From: Crotophaga sulcirostris
Taxonomy: Eukaryota; Chordata; Aves; Cuculiformes; Crotophagidae
Length of the DNA: 64,000 nt
Reading direction: 5' to 3'
NCBI GenBank assembly: GCA_013397455.1
Contig: VYZB01000024.1
Coordinates: 645,155 to 709,154, forward strand
The notes beneath the pieces were generated by a model, which was not told the origin of the DNA, did not search any database, and saw nothing but the letters and a program-made list of their open reading frames with translations. The position numbers were made by a program, and so were the translations under genes. How positions within the stretch are numbered: position 1 is the first letter of the stretch; every line of letters begins with the position of its first letter. Positions 1 through 11,450 of the stretch are shown one piece after another.

Positions 1-121
1 TGAGGTGACTGGCTTGATGGATGAGGCAAAAGTAGTGGATGATTTTTATCTTGACTTCAGTTAGACTTTTATCATCCTCATAGACAATCTGATGAAGTAC
101 AGACTAGATAAATGGACAGTG
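1..121 (+). mobile_element. CR1 LINE ORF2 (reverse transcriptase) fragment, 5' part outside window
   Basis: Read from base 2, one frame gives EVTGLMDEAKVVDDFYLDFS, then a stop codon, then a segment ending IDNLMKYRLDKWTV. This is the CR1 reverse-transcriptase stretch around the DFSKAFD motif. Compared with the usual CR1 pattern, about five codons after the phenylalanine (the DTVSH part) are missing in frame, and the lysine codon of the motif has become a stop. The match breaks off at about base 121, and the element continues upstream beyond the window edge. It is a dead copy: the stop, the deletion and the truncation rule out function. The family assignment comes from remembered CR1 sequence, not from a search. 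Confidence 0.88.
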
Positions 122-2520
122 TTTCTATGTATGTATAGTTAATTTGAGTAAATATGAGCAAGTAGAAACACTGTGATACCTTGAAGATACTGAAACTGCA
201 TGTGTGGAACTTGGAGTTTCAGTGATCCTCTTGCACCATCTTGTATAACTAGCTTTGCTTTATTGTTAGAAATTTCAGGAATACAAATGGTTCTTGTAGT
301 ATTTTATGTTACTTGCTTTGAAGAGACCTATTCTCTAGGGTGTTCCCTGATTGAAGGTATGCCTGTGGAATATTGTTGAGTTTGGGCCTTATTCAAGTTC
401 AAGTATAGAGCAGATTTCTGCCCTTGCCTGAAGTGACATGCCCATGGTGACATTTGACAGCTTTGTCTACCTTATTTATGTTTTGCATCCTAAATTTTTC
501 TGTTATACTGACACTAGTCTTGCTACTTCTGACTATATCCTCTTAATACATGAGTAGAAGAGACAAGTTTCATCTTAATGGTCAGCTGTGGAAACAAGTA
601 TGCTTAATCATCCCACCCTGGTAAGTAAAGACCGGGATTTATGGCTTGGTAGACAGAGATCCTCGGGTTACCTGGAGGCAACTTATAGCCATATTCCAAG
701 AAATGGATTTTGCTTAGTCATGCATTATATTCTCATTGCTGGTGATATGGTGTCACTTTGGAAGTCTTTGAGTATATCTCCAAGAAAGATGGTGATTTTG
801 ACTTTTCTCGAAATATAAGGAAGTTTTCCATTACTATTAGCCTTTTATTGAAACTAGGTTGACATTCACATTCGTGAGTTAAAACTTTAGTTAAAACATT
901 TATATTGTTGATGTGATTAATTCAGCCAGTCTAAGTATTTCAGTGCAGAAACTACTAATTCCCACTCTAAATTCTACCTTTATCTTCTGTTTCTATATAT
1001 TACCATTGAAAGTTGAAAATTAAGGAGTTCTGTGGTTCTGCATTACAAAATACATCTCTGTTTTGACCTGATGTTGTGCGTTTAAATGAATTGCAACATA
1101 CTGACAGAGACCCACAAAGAAAAAATTTTTGGATTGTCGCAAAACATGGATCTTTCTTGTCACTTAATTTGCCGTGACCCTAGTTGCCTTCTCCTTGCCT
1201 GCATTTGTTCCTTCAGGTAACTGTTCTGGACTGTTAGCTGAATTCTTCGGGGAGGATGTAGAGAGTGTCAAGTGGCCTCATGGATTTTCTCGAATGTGAG
1301 AACTACAAGATCACCAGCAATTCCCCTGTCAGTTGAGCTGGACAGAGTTGTGATACCAGTTTTGATTGTGGTGCCTGCAGGGTTTTGGGTATTCCTGAGA
1401 TTTCTTTTTCCCTTCTTTTTTTTTTTTTTTAATCAGCTTGTTACTTGAAATCACAAAAGGCTTCATTGTCAGAGACTACAGTTTAAAATTTACTGTTATT
1501 TTACTTAACAATAAGAGTAAGTCAAGGCTGTTTTCTCAAAAATACTCTGATGAGTTGAATGCTTTTAAGCTCGCTTGAGTCACTTGTCCTCTTACCTGCA
1601 TCCAAGTCTAGGCGCCTGAATCTGTGCTAGATGTTCAAAACTAGGCTTCCTTTGGATTCTGCTCCTTTTGGTGTCACAAATTATTTTATATTGTTTTTGA
1701 TTGGCTTTAATAAATGATTTTGGTGATTTCATTCCTTGTGTTTTTAATAAGCACAACTAATCACAGGAAGTTGTTTTGACAACATACAGAGTTTGCCTGC
1801 CTGTGTTTTAGGGTCCACTTACTGGTCGATTGATAATGATGGATAACTTCATCAGCATCTGTGAAGTTGTTATATCCACTTGTGGATTTTATGATTTACA
1901 ATAGGTGATATAAGCAATAATATTTACATGAGTTCCAGTTCTGAATTTTTTTGTTGTGGAACACACTGAAATCTTTCCTATATCGAGCGACCTTTAATAC
2001 AAACTTCAAAGTACAGTCCAGTTCCTTTCAGTTGCTATTGTGTACCTGCAGTATTCAAAAGAAATAACAGACGGACTGTTCAGTTTGCTTTCCAGGCTGG
2101 ACCACAGAACACTTAGATTCCATTTGAGTCACTGTCGGCTTTGTATGTATGTGTGTGGGGAAATCTGGCTCCAGCTCGCACATTTGGTGAAAGCAGCAGG
2201 GCTTCTTTCAGGCAAATCTGTGCTCTGCCTTTCTTCTGTATAGGATTCCTTACTTAAGCCTGCTTTTAGGCTGGTCACTTGCCAATGCAAAAGGATTTGT
2301 GCTTGAACTGCTTGTCTGATACTAATCTTTTGCATTTAGTGCCCTTGTAAGCAAACCTCAAAAAGGGGAGGGTATCATACAGATAAGCAGCTATAAAGTT
2401 TGATGCCCTAGCTAGACTTTGAGGATTTCTTTGATCTCTCCAACATGCTCTTTATGCTTTTGTAGCAGTCCCAAATCCCTCTAGTGACTTTGGCCCTGAT
2501 TTTTTGCTTCTCCCTTTTTG
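122..2520. other. Single-copy non-coding DNA, no gene seen
   Basis: No repeat family, RNA gene or convincing exon is visible. There is a run of 15 T at 1416-1430. A strong donor-like site (CTG followed by GTAAGTAAAG) lies at 618-630 but has no paired acceptor or long open frame. Open frames here are under 80 codons. Confidence 0.7.
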
Positions 2521-2707
2521 CCCACGGCACCTCCCACCAGCCCAGGCTGCTCAAGACCCCATCCAGCATTGCCTTGAACACCGCCAGGGAGGGGGCATCC
2601 ACAACTTCCCTAGGCAACCTGTGCCAGGGCCTCAGCACCCTCATCATGAAGAATTTCTTCCTAATGTCTAATCTAAGTCTTCCCCCTTCTAATTTAAAGC
2701 CATTAAA
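2521..2707 (-). mobile_element. CR1 LINE 3' region fragment
   Basis: On the minus strand this reads through the typical CR1 3' segment: the run equivalent to 'gaagaaattcttcatgatga', then 'caggttgcctagggaagttg', then 'ggatggggtcttgagcagcc' and 'ggtgggaggtgcc'. The last recognisable CR1 bases on the low-coordinate side are near 2521. The family's usual end (a 'ggtcccttccaa' phrase and octamer tail) is absent, so this copy has lost its 3' terminus as well as being 5'-truncated near 2707. Bases 2408-2520 may be further decayed CR1 but I cannot match them. Confidence 0.85.
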
Positions 2708-5700
2708 TTGTGATACCAGTTGTGATACACAGTGATATGTAGCCTTTGATCATGCTTTATTTATATTAGTCTTCAGTTGATCTTTTTAGTTCATGTAGAT
2801 TTGGAAAGGCAAACTTATCACTGAGTTATGGTGGGGAATGTCTAACTGGGTGGATGATTGGACTAATTTTAGACTCTGTCCCTTGGGTATATTTAGAAAC
2901 AATCTACAGGCTGGATTCTGTGACTTATGGTATGGAAGATGGCAGCCAGAGGATCATTCAATGACCTTTATCAAACAGAATGTTAAAATAGATTATCTAA
3001 GCATTCCTTCTGCATTTGAAATGAAAGAAAGAAGTAACCTCTAGTCCTATAGAAATATAAAAACTTTTTTTTCTGAACACATGTCAGACCATTCTGTTTC
3101 AGTTCATACTTGTGCAATGCCACTGTGGTGAAAGTTGTTGGTCTGAGAGAGTGAAATTTGACCTTCCATTCATTGCTTTATAATTCAATTGTAATTCAGT
3201 CTCCACCCTCTGTGTATGGTCTCTGTCATGTCTAATGCATTAATGCCACATGTGTTACATTGGTATTCTAGAAGTCAAACAATTCTTGTTAGATCTTCAA
3301 GCTAACCTCTTGCAGTAGTGCTCATTTTATGTCAACAGGGCAGAGAATTTAATAAGAAATTCTGACACTTTGACTAATGCAGTTTTTTCATTTCTTTGCA
3401 CTAATTTAATGAAGACAACCATTGTAGCCTTTTAAAAAACATGTTAAGCCTTTGGTGACCTTAAAGGTATGAGAAAACTGTCAAATGTGAAACCAGAAGG
3501 GGGAAAAGAGTTTTCCTATTTTGCTTGCAAATCAAGAAGACTGGATAGTGCTTTGAATAAGTATTGAGAATACCTGTGCAACAAAGAAAAGGATGGGCAA
3601 GCTGAAAGATTAGTATCTACTCAAAAGTTGTGTCCAGATTTCATGGCTGGAAGCTGTAGAGAACTGGGATTGCAGAGAAATTTAACATATCTGGAGAAGA
3701 CAGCCATTTGAAGCAGACGGAGAAGAGCTGTAAGCCCAGTTTCCTACCCAGCATTTACAGTCGTGGTTGTTGATAATGACAGCTCATTTAGACAGGTTCC
3801 TTTGAATTTCAGCAGTCCTTTGCCTAGCAAAAGTCAAATCTCAAGGGGATAAACTTACAGTAGGACTACATTATGTAGAGCATTCTGTAGAGCAGAACAT
3901 TACCATCCTTTGAATGAAGGGGTGGGGAGTAATGCTAATGGTCCCACAGTGATGACTAGCAATCTGCCAAATGTATATATATGTATATGGAACAGATGTT
4001 AAATTACAATTCCTTTAAATGTCCCAATTCCTCTTAATTTGTGGTCTGGGTGGCAAGATTAAATTTTTGAGTCCTACTGTGAGGGATTTTTTTCTTTATA
4101 GAAACAGTGACTCTCAAGTTCAACATCTTTAAATAAACACCCCAAACAGCAAGGGAGCTTGTTGTCTGATTTCATTGGTAACACTTCTGCTGGCTACTTA
4201 CAGAGTCCTAGTGTGCCTTGGGCAGAAGCATAACTCAAGATTACATTTTTGTTTCTAATAAGAAGACCCTTATGCAGATGTGATACTGTGTTAATGGGAT
4301 ACTTTTGAATCTCTTATGGCTGCACTATTATTAAGTAGTTCTGGGAACTCATCAGGGCATTGTAGCACTGACATTGCCGCTTGGAGAATCTGCCTACCCT
4401 GCCCTTCCTCCAGCTCATGTGCCTGTCCATTTCCTTGTGAGGATGATCATGTTTGTGTCCAATGGATCAGGAAGCTGGATCACATTAAAACTAATCTTTT
4501 TTTCCTGCCAAGGCAAATTAAACTAAGATGTACTCCTTGATCATAGCACAGCTTCACAAATGCTTGTGCGAGCACAAAAGAGGAGGGTGCGTAAGGTGGG
4601 AGAGCCCTAGGAGAGGAGTTGATGCCATACCCTTTGCAGCGATATTGCCGGCCTTGCACCCTCCAGGCATCCCTCTCATATTAGTAAATCTCAATCCAGG
4701 AATGGCTGGAACAAGTACTTTAGTGGGCTGGCTTGTGCCTATATGACCATAGACTTGTCCAGATTCCATATCGAAACGGGAATGCTTTTCTGTCCTTTTG
4801 CAGGATTTCTCACAGAACCTTGTCTTATAACCTCAAGTGCATTAGTTCACACTGCTGAGCTCTGTATATCACCTGTCTACAGCAGCCTAAAAGTTATGAT
4901 ATGTTATACCGAAAAGCAATGTTTATGTTAAAAATAATATTGTGGGCCAGCAGCATTACAAACATGATAAAACAAGTGGGCACAAAATGATTGTTATTGT
5001 AATGCTTGCATACATCAGAATAGAGTGAAGACTATATTCAGCCTTTAGTTCAGGCATTTTCTGGCTGTGGGATTTAACTGTGCATTCAGCAGTGGAGTGC
5101 TCTACAGGATTTGGTATGCTCCAGTATGATTCATTGATATAGAATAATACTCAAGAAAAAGGATATATTTTTTTTTTTAATGTCTGTCTGCATTTTCCTG
5201 GAATGGAAGTGAATACATGAAGATTCACTGCCTTTATTGTAATAAACCATTTTTCATTAGAACTTATACTGTCAAGAAATCGGTGTTACTGATTCCTGGG
5301 TATTGTCACCAGCAACAGGTAATATGGAATGTATTTAAATAATAGGTTGTCAATTATTTATCCATGAAAAACTAGTATTAGACATTATTTTAATTTGCAT
5401 TATTAAAATCCTTTAATTTCCAATTGTCTATGCAACTATAGAATACATACGCGAAAAAATGTCAATATAAAAATATTTTTCCAGATCTTTTACTATTCAG
5501 TCACAGTGCAGTAGTTCTTAAGCTGAATTATTGCATGTAGCTTTCAGATAACTCTGGAATTTTATCAACAGTATCTGTTTATAACTTGGCTTTTTATTGT
5601 ACCTTGAAATTCTTAGCACATACACATCCTTTTGCAACCTAAGACTTTATAACAATGCGTTTGTCAGTGGAGTGCTTCCATTCATATGATGGTTCTCATG

Positions 5701-6639
5701 GCCTAGGGTCTGTCTGAAATGATAGTGGAAAACTCCTTTTAGAAGTTCAGAAATTGTTGATCATACCAGTGACATCTGAGGTAACCAGCCTCAACAAAAG
5801 CAAGTCATCGTGTCAGTTTGCAATGGGATTTCTCATGTGACAAGATTGCTCAGGTGCATTGGAAATGCCTTGTGAAGCCATAAATGTTTGCATTTTAAAA
5901 CAAAACCATGATTAAAAATGCTCTTTAAAAAGTGTCAGCAACAACGTATTTGTTTCTAGGTGGGCTTTCTCTGATATATCAGGCTTTTGCTGTGAAATAT
6001 TAGATATTTTAACACAGTGAATTAACAGACATACAGCTGTAGTCGACAGGAAATGACTAAATGGCCCAAACCTTGCCAAAACAAGGCATTATGTACCTTA
6101 ATGATTAAGAGTTTTTGAGATAGAGCTAAATAAAATTTTTCCTTCCTGAATTAAATATATCTGTTTGAAGAAGAATGTCTTTAAGCCATAAATCATCTTA
6201 GAATAGACTGACTTGATTAACCAAGTTATTTTAAAGTGCTAGTTATTCCTGTTGTAGCCACAAATTCTTAAGAGTTTAAGGTTAAATTTTCCAACACAGA
6301 AAAGCCTAGGATATTCATGAAGTATCAAAAGGAAAATAAGTGGTGATGTACGTGGTAATTTATAATATAATCAACCCTTCAAACTTGCATATGCAAGAAG
6401 AAGGAAAAAGCTCCCCATTAAAAGGATAAGTATAAGAAAATATATACAATTAACCATACCTGAGATCTAGTTAAGAAAACCATGTAGGTCCATGTTTATC
6501 TTTAATAGGTATTTAATTTCATAGTTAGCAGAGCACATAAATGTACTTAAAGTGATGTTTGTAGATCTGTTTTCCTGTGCAGACTCTAAAATCTGTCTTG
6601 GAGTGCAGCTTCTAGAGAACGATTGGCATCATCGGACCA
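2708..6639. other. Single-copy AT-rich DNA, no gene seen
   Basis: No identifiable repeats or genes. There is a short TA-rich tract near 3974-3989 and a T-run near 5168. Between 4316 and 4930 several 60-75-codon open frames overlap on both strands without any recognisable protein motif, which argues for chance openness. Confidence 0.65.
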
Positions 6640-7003
6640 TTAAATATCATCTGGTCCAACATGCCTGCCATGGGCAGGGGCATCTTTCTCTAGATCAGAT
6701 TAGTCCAAGCTATATCCAACCTGACCTTGAATGCTTCCAGGGATGGGGCATCTGCATCTTCCCTGGGCAACCTGTTCCAGTGTCTCACCTAATCAAATCA
6801 TAGAATCATAAAATGGTTTGGGTTGGAAGGGACATTAAAGACAATCCACTTCCAACCTCCCTGCCATGGCCAGGGACACCTTCCACTAGATGAGGTTCCT
6901 CAAAGCCTCATCCAACCATGACCAGCCTCCTCATAAAGAATTTCTTCCTTATGTCTAATCTATATCTACCCTCTTTCAGTTCAAAATTATTGCCTCTTGT
7001 CAC
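6640..7003 (-). mobile_element. Older CR1 LINE 3' fragment, interrupted by a second CR1
   Basis: Minus-strand CR1 in two halves. Bases 6640-6789 carry the 3' segment (plus-strand reading 'ctggtccaacatgcctgcca', then 'ccctgggcaacctgttccag', ending 'tgtctcacc'). Bases 6918-7003 carry the adjoining segment ('accagcctcctcataaagaa', then 'tatctaccctctttcagttc'). In an intact CR1 these two segments are contiguous. The bases between them form a separate CR1 tail, given as its own entry. The old element fades out after about 7003. Its own 3' octamer tail is not preserved near 6640. Confidence 0.88.
6790..6917 (-). mobile_element. Younger 5'-truncated CR1 tail nested in an older CR1
   Basis: On the plus strand this begins with the reverse complement of the CR1 octamer tail ('aatcatagaatcataaaatg' with small variation), followed by 'gggttggaagggacattaaa', 'tccaacctccctgccatggc', and stops at 'cctcatccaacc'. 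It is only about 128 bp, typical of severe 5' truncation during CR1 retrotransposition. It repeats the same CR1 segment that is already present at 6650-6720, which shows it is a second copy. An ACC trinucleotide occurs at both junctions and may be a minimal target duplication. CR1 often leaves little or no duplication. Confidence 0.75.
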
Positions 7004-7026
7004 AGCTTTTCTGCTGTTTTGTTTTC

Positions 7027-7059
7027 ATCTAGGAATGAAAGGAATCTAGGAATGAAAGA
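7027..7059. repeat. Two-copy 16-17 bp direct tandem repeat
   Basis: The unit 'atctaggaatgaaagga' at 7027-7043 is followed directly by 'atctaggaatgaaaga' at 7044-7059. It is a local duplication in DNA just past the recognisable end of the CR1 remnant. Confidence 0.9.
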
Positions 7060-8090
7060 CTGCATTATCTGTTCCTGCTTCCTTGTGCTTTCCTTCTATA
7101 CAAGTTCTCCAGATCTCAGGGATTCTGTTTTTTCAAGTCCAGCCTGCTTTTCAGTGGGATTTTAAATATTGCAGGTTTCAGTCACTTAGATCGAAGCTGG
7201 ACAAATGTAGTCTCAGTTACAATGTGATCATGGTATTGTCTTAAGCTATTTCCATTTGAATAGATAATCATTATTATTTAACAGACTTCCCTTACCCCAG
7301 TGCTTGAAGATATGTGACACTGTGTGACTTGTTACTGATGTGTGCAATGAGGCACTAAGTGACACAATTTCTTTGTGACAACTAAAATTCAGAAGGTGTA
7401 CAAAAAAAAATGTTGTAAATTGTGATATAAAACACACCTAATATTTCAGCCAAACAATTTCTAATAATAGGAAGAAAAACCATGAAAATTAGGTCAAAAG
7501 AAACACATCTCACAGCTTTTTTTTTTCACTGTAAGTACTGAGAAACTAAAGAGAAGGCATTATATGTAATACATTTGAAAACTCAGTTAGGATGCCAATA
7601 CTGTGGCACATAGGATTAAAATAATTGGGTAAATGACAGCTAGGAGAAAATTCCAGGACCAAATGGATTCATAAAAGGAAGCCCACACATAGAACATTTA
7701 TTTATTGTTTGTGTCATGGTATTGCTAAATGCTCGAGCCCTGAATTAGTACTGAATACTGTACAAAATAGTGAAAAAAATAGTTCAAGTCCACAAATATT
7801 TACATCTGGTAATTTCCAGGGTGTCCCAGCCATCATTATTCCATGTGACTGATGCCTTACTGCATATTGCCTTTTTGCCACACATCTCTTGTTGTTAAGG
7901 TACTTGTAGGAATATAGAAAAATCACATACCAATGTATTTTCATATATATATACATATTTGTATGTATGTGCATGTGTAACAATGTTTCTGGTGGCAGAA
8001 AGGGAGAAAATCTTCGAGAAAGAAAATACGGAGAATAAAAGGAGAGCAACTGATGAGATGGAGAAATTTGAAGTAGAGAATGAAAGTAAA
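7060..8090. other. Single-copy AT-rich DNA with a TA/TG-rich patch
   Basis: No gene or known repeat. Bases 7943-7980 are an imperfect TA then TGTA/TG-rich microsatellite-like patch. A 111-codon minus-strand open frame at 7714-8049 runs across this low-complexity patch and has no recognisable motif, so it is not called as a gene. Confidence 0.65.
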
Positions 8091-8265
8091 GAGGCAGTAT
8101 TGATTAGTGCTTAAAACCATATATATTTGACTCAGAAGACATGTGTAACTTGCTACCAGCAACTTGGTGCAAACCAAGTCTTGTTGTGCTTCCGTTTGCC
8201 AATCTGTAAATTGGGAATATATAGTGACAACCTTGGTACAGTCCTTTGAAATTTACTGACTAATA
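8091..8265 (+). mobile_element. MIR/CORE-type SINE, old copy
   Basis: The order of segments follows the MIR-type SINE. A tRNA-like head starts at 8091 ('gaggcagtattgattagtgc', compare the usual 'tggtctagtggttagagca' A-box region). A middle part resembles 'gctctgccactnactngctg'. The most diagnostic piece is at about 8188-8220, 'gtgcttccgtttgccaatct' followed by 'gtaaattggga', matching the MIR phrase 'cctcagtttccccatctgta'. The copy is heavily diverged and fades by about 8265. Such ancient SINEs predate the bird-mammal split and survive at low copy in birds. The call rests on motif order, not on an alignment. Confidence 0.65.
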
Positions 8266-9359
8266 AAAAACCAACAAGCACGTCCATAATGTCTTGTTCA
8301 TAAAAACCTTTTCTTCATGAAGAGAAATTAAATGACAATGCATAGGGAAGATGGCTCATGAGTTAAGTAGGTAGGAGCAGAGAAGTGGTACTAGACAGAC
8401 ATTGAGAACAGGAAAAAACAGGCAAGAGAAGAGAGAAAGTGAGGAAAATAAAATTATATAAGAAAAACTGGGAAATAGATAAAAGATGCAGATGAGGAGA
8501 CTGAACAAGGAAAACAAAGGAAGGAGCAGGGAAAGGTCAAAATATATCTTTGTAGCTGGTTTATTTTATTTGAACTGTTCACAGTTGTTCCAGTCTGCCT
8601 TCCTGGGCTGCTTTCAGGAAGCGATTCATTGTACAGTCTTGTATTTCTAACAGTTTTTCTTTTCACTCTCCCAGTAGCAAAGCTTCTAAAAATGCTTCAG
8701 CTCTGAAGATCCAATGCTCTAAAGGATAGCCTTGTCCTCTGAATCGTGTGATGAGATCAGGACTGAGTAATGCTGTAGAGAGAAATGCTCACCCCTGTGG
8801 CCTGCTTGAGGCATGTTATCTTGTAAAATTTGCATGTAACACAGCATCTGCAGGAATTTCATGTTCTTCTGTAATAGTAGTAGGGTTTTTCAAGAAAAAC
8901 ATTAAATGAAGTGAAAATTATTTTGTTTTCTCCCATTAAAATTTCCCATTAATAAAAATTTGTCTTCACACTTTCATCAGCTCAAGCTTCATCTTGGGTT
9001 GCATGTGATTTACCCTGTGGCATTTATACTCTCTTAAATATGTAGAGTTGTTCTCACCCTCAGCCTCCCACTGTTGCTGTCACTTAGCCTTTGTGAGCTT
9101 AGCAAGTCCAGCCTTTCCTCATAAATTAATCCTGCTAACTCTGTCAGGTCTTCTCGGTATTTTTTATCAAGAACTTTCTTGGAAGGGTATATTCATTCCT
9201 AGTCTTGTGGCTTCATTTTCCATGCCTTAATAGCTCTCTTTGGGATAAAATCACATTTCAAATTTAAATGTGAATCACTTGGTTACTATTTGATCTGTGA
9301 ATTGCATGGCTGCATTTACATTGTAACTATCTCCCGTTCCTGCTCTTTTTCACTTTCTT
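8266..9359. other. Single-copy DNA, purine-rich part
   Basis: No gene seen. Bases 8395-8540 are purine-rich (many GA/AG runs), which leaves one open frame on the minus strand of 70 codons. This is a composition effect. Confidence 0.6.
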
Positions 9360-9446
9360 CATAGAATGATTTGAATTGGAAGGAACCTCAAACATCATCC
9401 AGTGCCAGCCTCCCCTGCCATGGGCAGGAACACCTTTCACTAGGAA
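9360..9446 (-). mobile_element. Short CR1 tail fragment
   Basis: The plus strand reads 'atagaatgatttgaattgga', 'aggaacctcaaacatcatcc', then 'cccctgccatgggcaggaac' and 'acctttcactagg'. This is the reverse complement of the last ~90 bp of CR1. It is strongly 5'-truncated, and only part of one octamer remains at the low-coordinate end. Confidence 0.78.
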
Positions 9447-10093
9447 GTCTTTAACTTTTTTCTGTCACCAGAATGGGCTCTTTCAAGTCTCTACTCTTGA
9501 AAATAAAGAAATTTTTTACAGTATTACCACTGTTACCCTGGTCCTATTTGACTTCTCATCTCTAGATGTCTTTTTCCTGAATCTCAAGTTTTTGTGAGTC
9601 AGCCACAAGGCTTCAAGGCTTCCCTCATTGTATCACATATATATGTATTTTCTCACACACCTTGTACTTAGATATCAAGATTCCAGTAAATTTCAGTCTT
9701 ATATTTAATCTACTGCTCTTAATTTACATATGGAAAGCCAGGCTAGTGTGTAGTGTGTCAGGCAAGTGTCATCCACACTCAGTTTGCAGTTTATTAAGGG
9801 TCTCCCCTGTCCTTTAGATACGCTACTGCCAGATCTTTTCGTTGGACGCAAATGTCAAATTCACCTGCCTTTCCCTATTGAATCCTCAATGTGTTCTCAT
9901 TGCAAATTTTCTAATCCCAAAGAGTTCCTTGTATATTAAACAGCCAGACCAACTGTTTAAGGTAAGTCTCTTACAAAGGGTCTAATTCTGCAGAGGAGCT
10001 GAGCTTTATTAGGCTGTACTGAAGATACTGGGAACTGTGGTTCTCAAGATCTCTGGGCATACGTTCAGTGTCCTGCAAGTTCATCTAAATATT
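9447..10093. other. Single-copy DNA, nothing recognised
   Basis: Pyrimidine-rich in places. No gene, RNA or repeat family seen. Confidence 0.6.
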
Positions 10094-11450
10094 TCAAGAT
10101 TTCTCATGAAAAATGCAACCTATCAGGTGTTGTGGGATGTTGGTATGAACTTTTAAACCATTTTTGATCAATTGATCAAATTTTCTGCAACATACTTTAC
10201 TTAGCTGGAACATAGTTAATAGGTCAGAATTAGCAGCATAAGACATAGCGCACACCCAAAGCAAGCCCTGCCTGGATGACTGGCGTGCGCGAAGGTGATA
10301 AGGACAGATGAGAAGTATCAGGAGGCAAGAGATGATGCTGAGCAATGTACGAAACAGCAGCCTTGGTGTGACAATGGCCCAGTCACTGTCAGCATTTGAT
10401 GGCATCCTGTCAAAGGAGAGTGGTTGCTGCACTTTGAGGAAGCACGTGGGCCCATCAGCTTCATGGAGTATTCGGTGTGTTGGCCAACTGCTGCATGGTG
10501 GCAGTTGGCCTTTGCGTCCCGAGTGACAGATGATCAAGTAGCATGTGTTTATTATGGTAGAGACAGAGGAGGTTATGGACACATACAGAGGCTTTACATT
10601 TTTTCCATGATAATGGAGAAAAGAGGTCCATGAGGATGAGAGGGGACACTAAAAAGCCTGCTCCAGCCTTGCAAGTCTTTATTGTCAGCCAGGCAATCAG
10701 AAGGAAATACCAGAGAGGGTCTACCATGGAGAGATACAAACTGTCTCATATGGCAAACTGGCTCTGTGAATTGTCGGCCAAGAAATCAACGTAGTGCACT
10801 TAATTTCACAGTGGATACATAAAGTAGAGCCAGAAAACAAGCATCTCCTTCCTTCCTTCCTTCCATGTGGCATTATCCAGGTTCTCAATAACTTTGATGT
10901 GACACCATACTGAATAAATTATTGTCAGTATTTTCCTCAAATGATTTGGCTGGCATTAAAGGGTCCATGGCACATGTCCATGGCACAATATCATGCCCTG
11001 TGAAGTATGGGAAACAGCTGTCAATGAACAAGGCTCTGTGCTGGAATGAGCTTGCTGTTTCATGTAGCTGGTGAAGCTTTGCTGAGCACACGGGTCAGGT
11101 GACCCCTCTGCTAGCCCAGCAAGCATCTGCAGAGCCAGTTGTGTATCTTTAGAGCATTGCATTGTTCTCACCTCCAACACGCTCCTGTGTATTTGTAAGA
11201 GAGAGGTGGGCCAAGAGGTAGCTCGAAAGAGGAAAAGCAGACCAAGTCTAGTCTATACTGTTGCTGCATTTACGTGAAAGTGAGCAATCACACATGAATC
11301 TCTCAGGCAAATCAAAATATGTGCTGGAGAGTTTTGGGTTATGTGAAGTTTCTTTGTACAGTCTGACGGGGGGGGAAAATAATATCTTCTTATGCATAGT
11401 TGACATCTTTCTCTGAGCAACGTTGCTGTCGCTCATAATCATGCACATGG
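10094..11450 (-). other. Stop-poor interval of unknown nature, not called as a gene
   Basis: The longest open frame of the window, 162 codons, lies here on the minus strand (10582 down to 10094). It starts at GTG rather than ATG and is open further upstream. It contains one hydrophobic stretch of about 20 residues (FRTLLSIISCLLILLICPYH) that could span a membrane. Overlapping minus-strand frames of 66-92 codons continue up to 11448, in different phases, and plus-strand frames overlap too. I recognise no protein family, catalytic motif or splice structure. It could be a decayed pseudogene with frameshifts, or simply chance. A small CCTT microsatellite (10847-10864) and a 14-bp local duplication of 'tccatggcaca' (about 10969-10996) lie inside it. 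Confidence 0.2.
10847..10864. repeat. (CCTT)n microsatellite, about 4.5 units
   Basis: Four perfect CCTT units plus CC. Too short to say more. Confidence 0.95.

Noticed and set aside
1416..1430. Poly-T run as the tail of a minus-strand processed pseudogene
   Set aside because: No gene-like sequence adjoins the tract on either side and no flanking direct repeats are seen.
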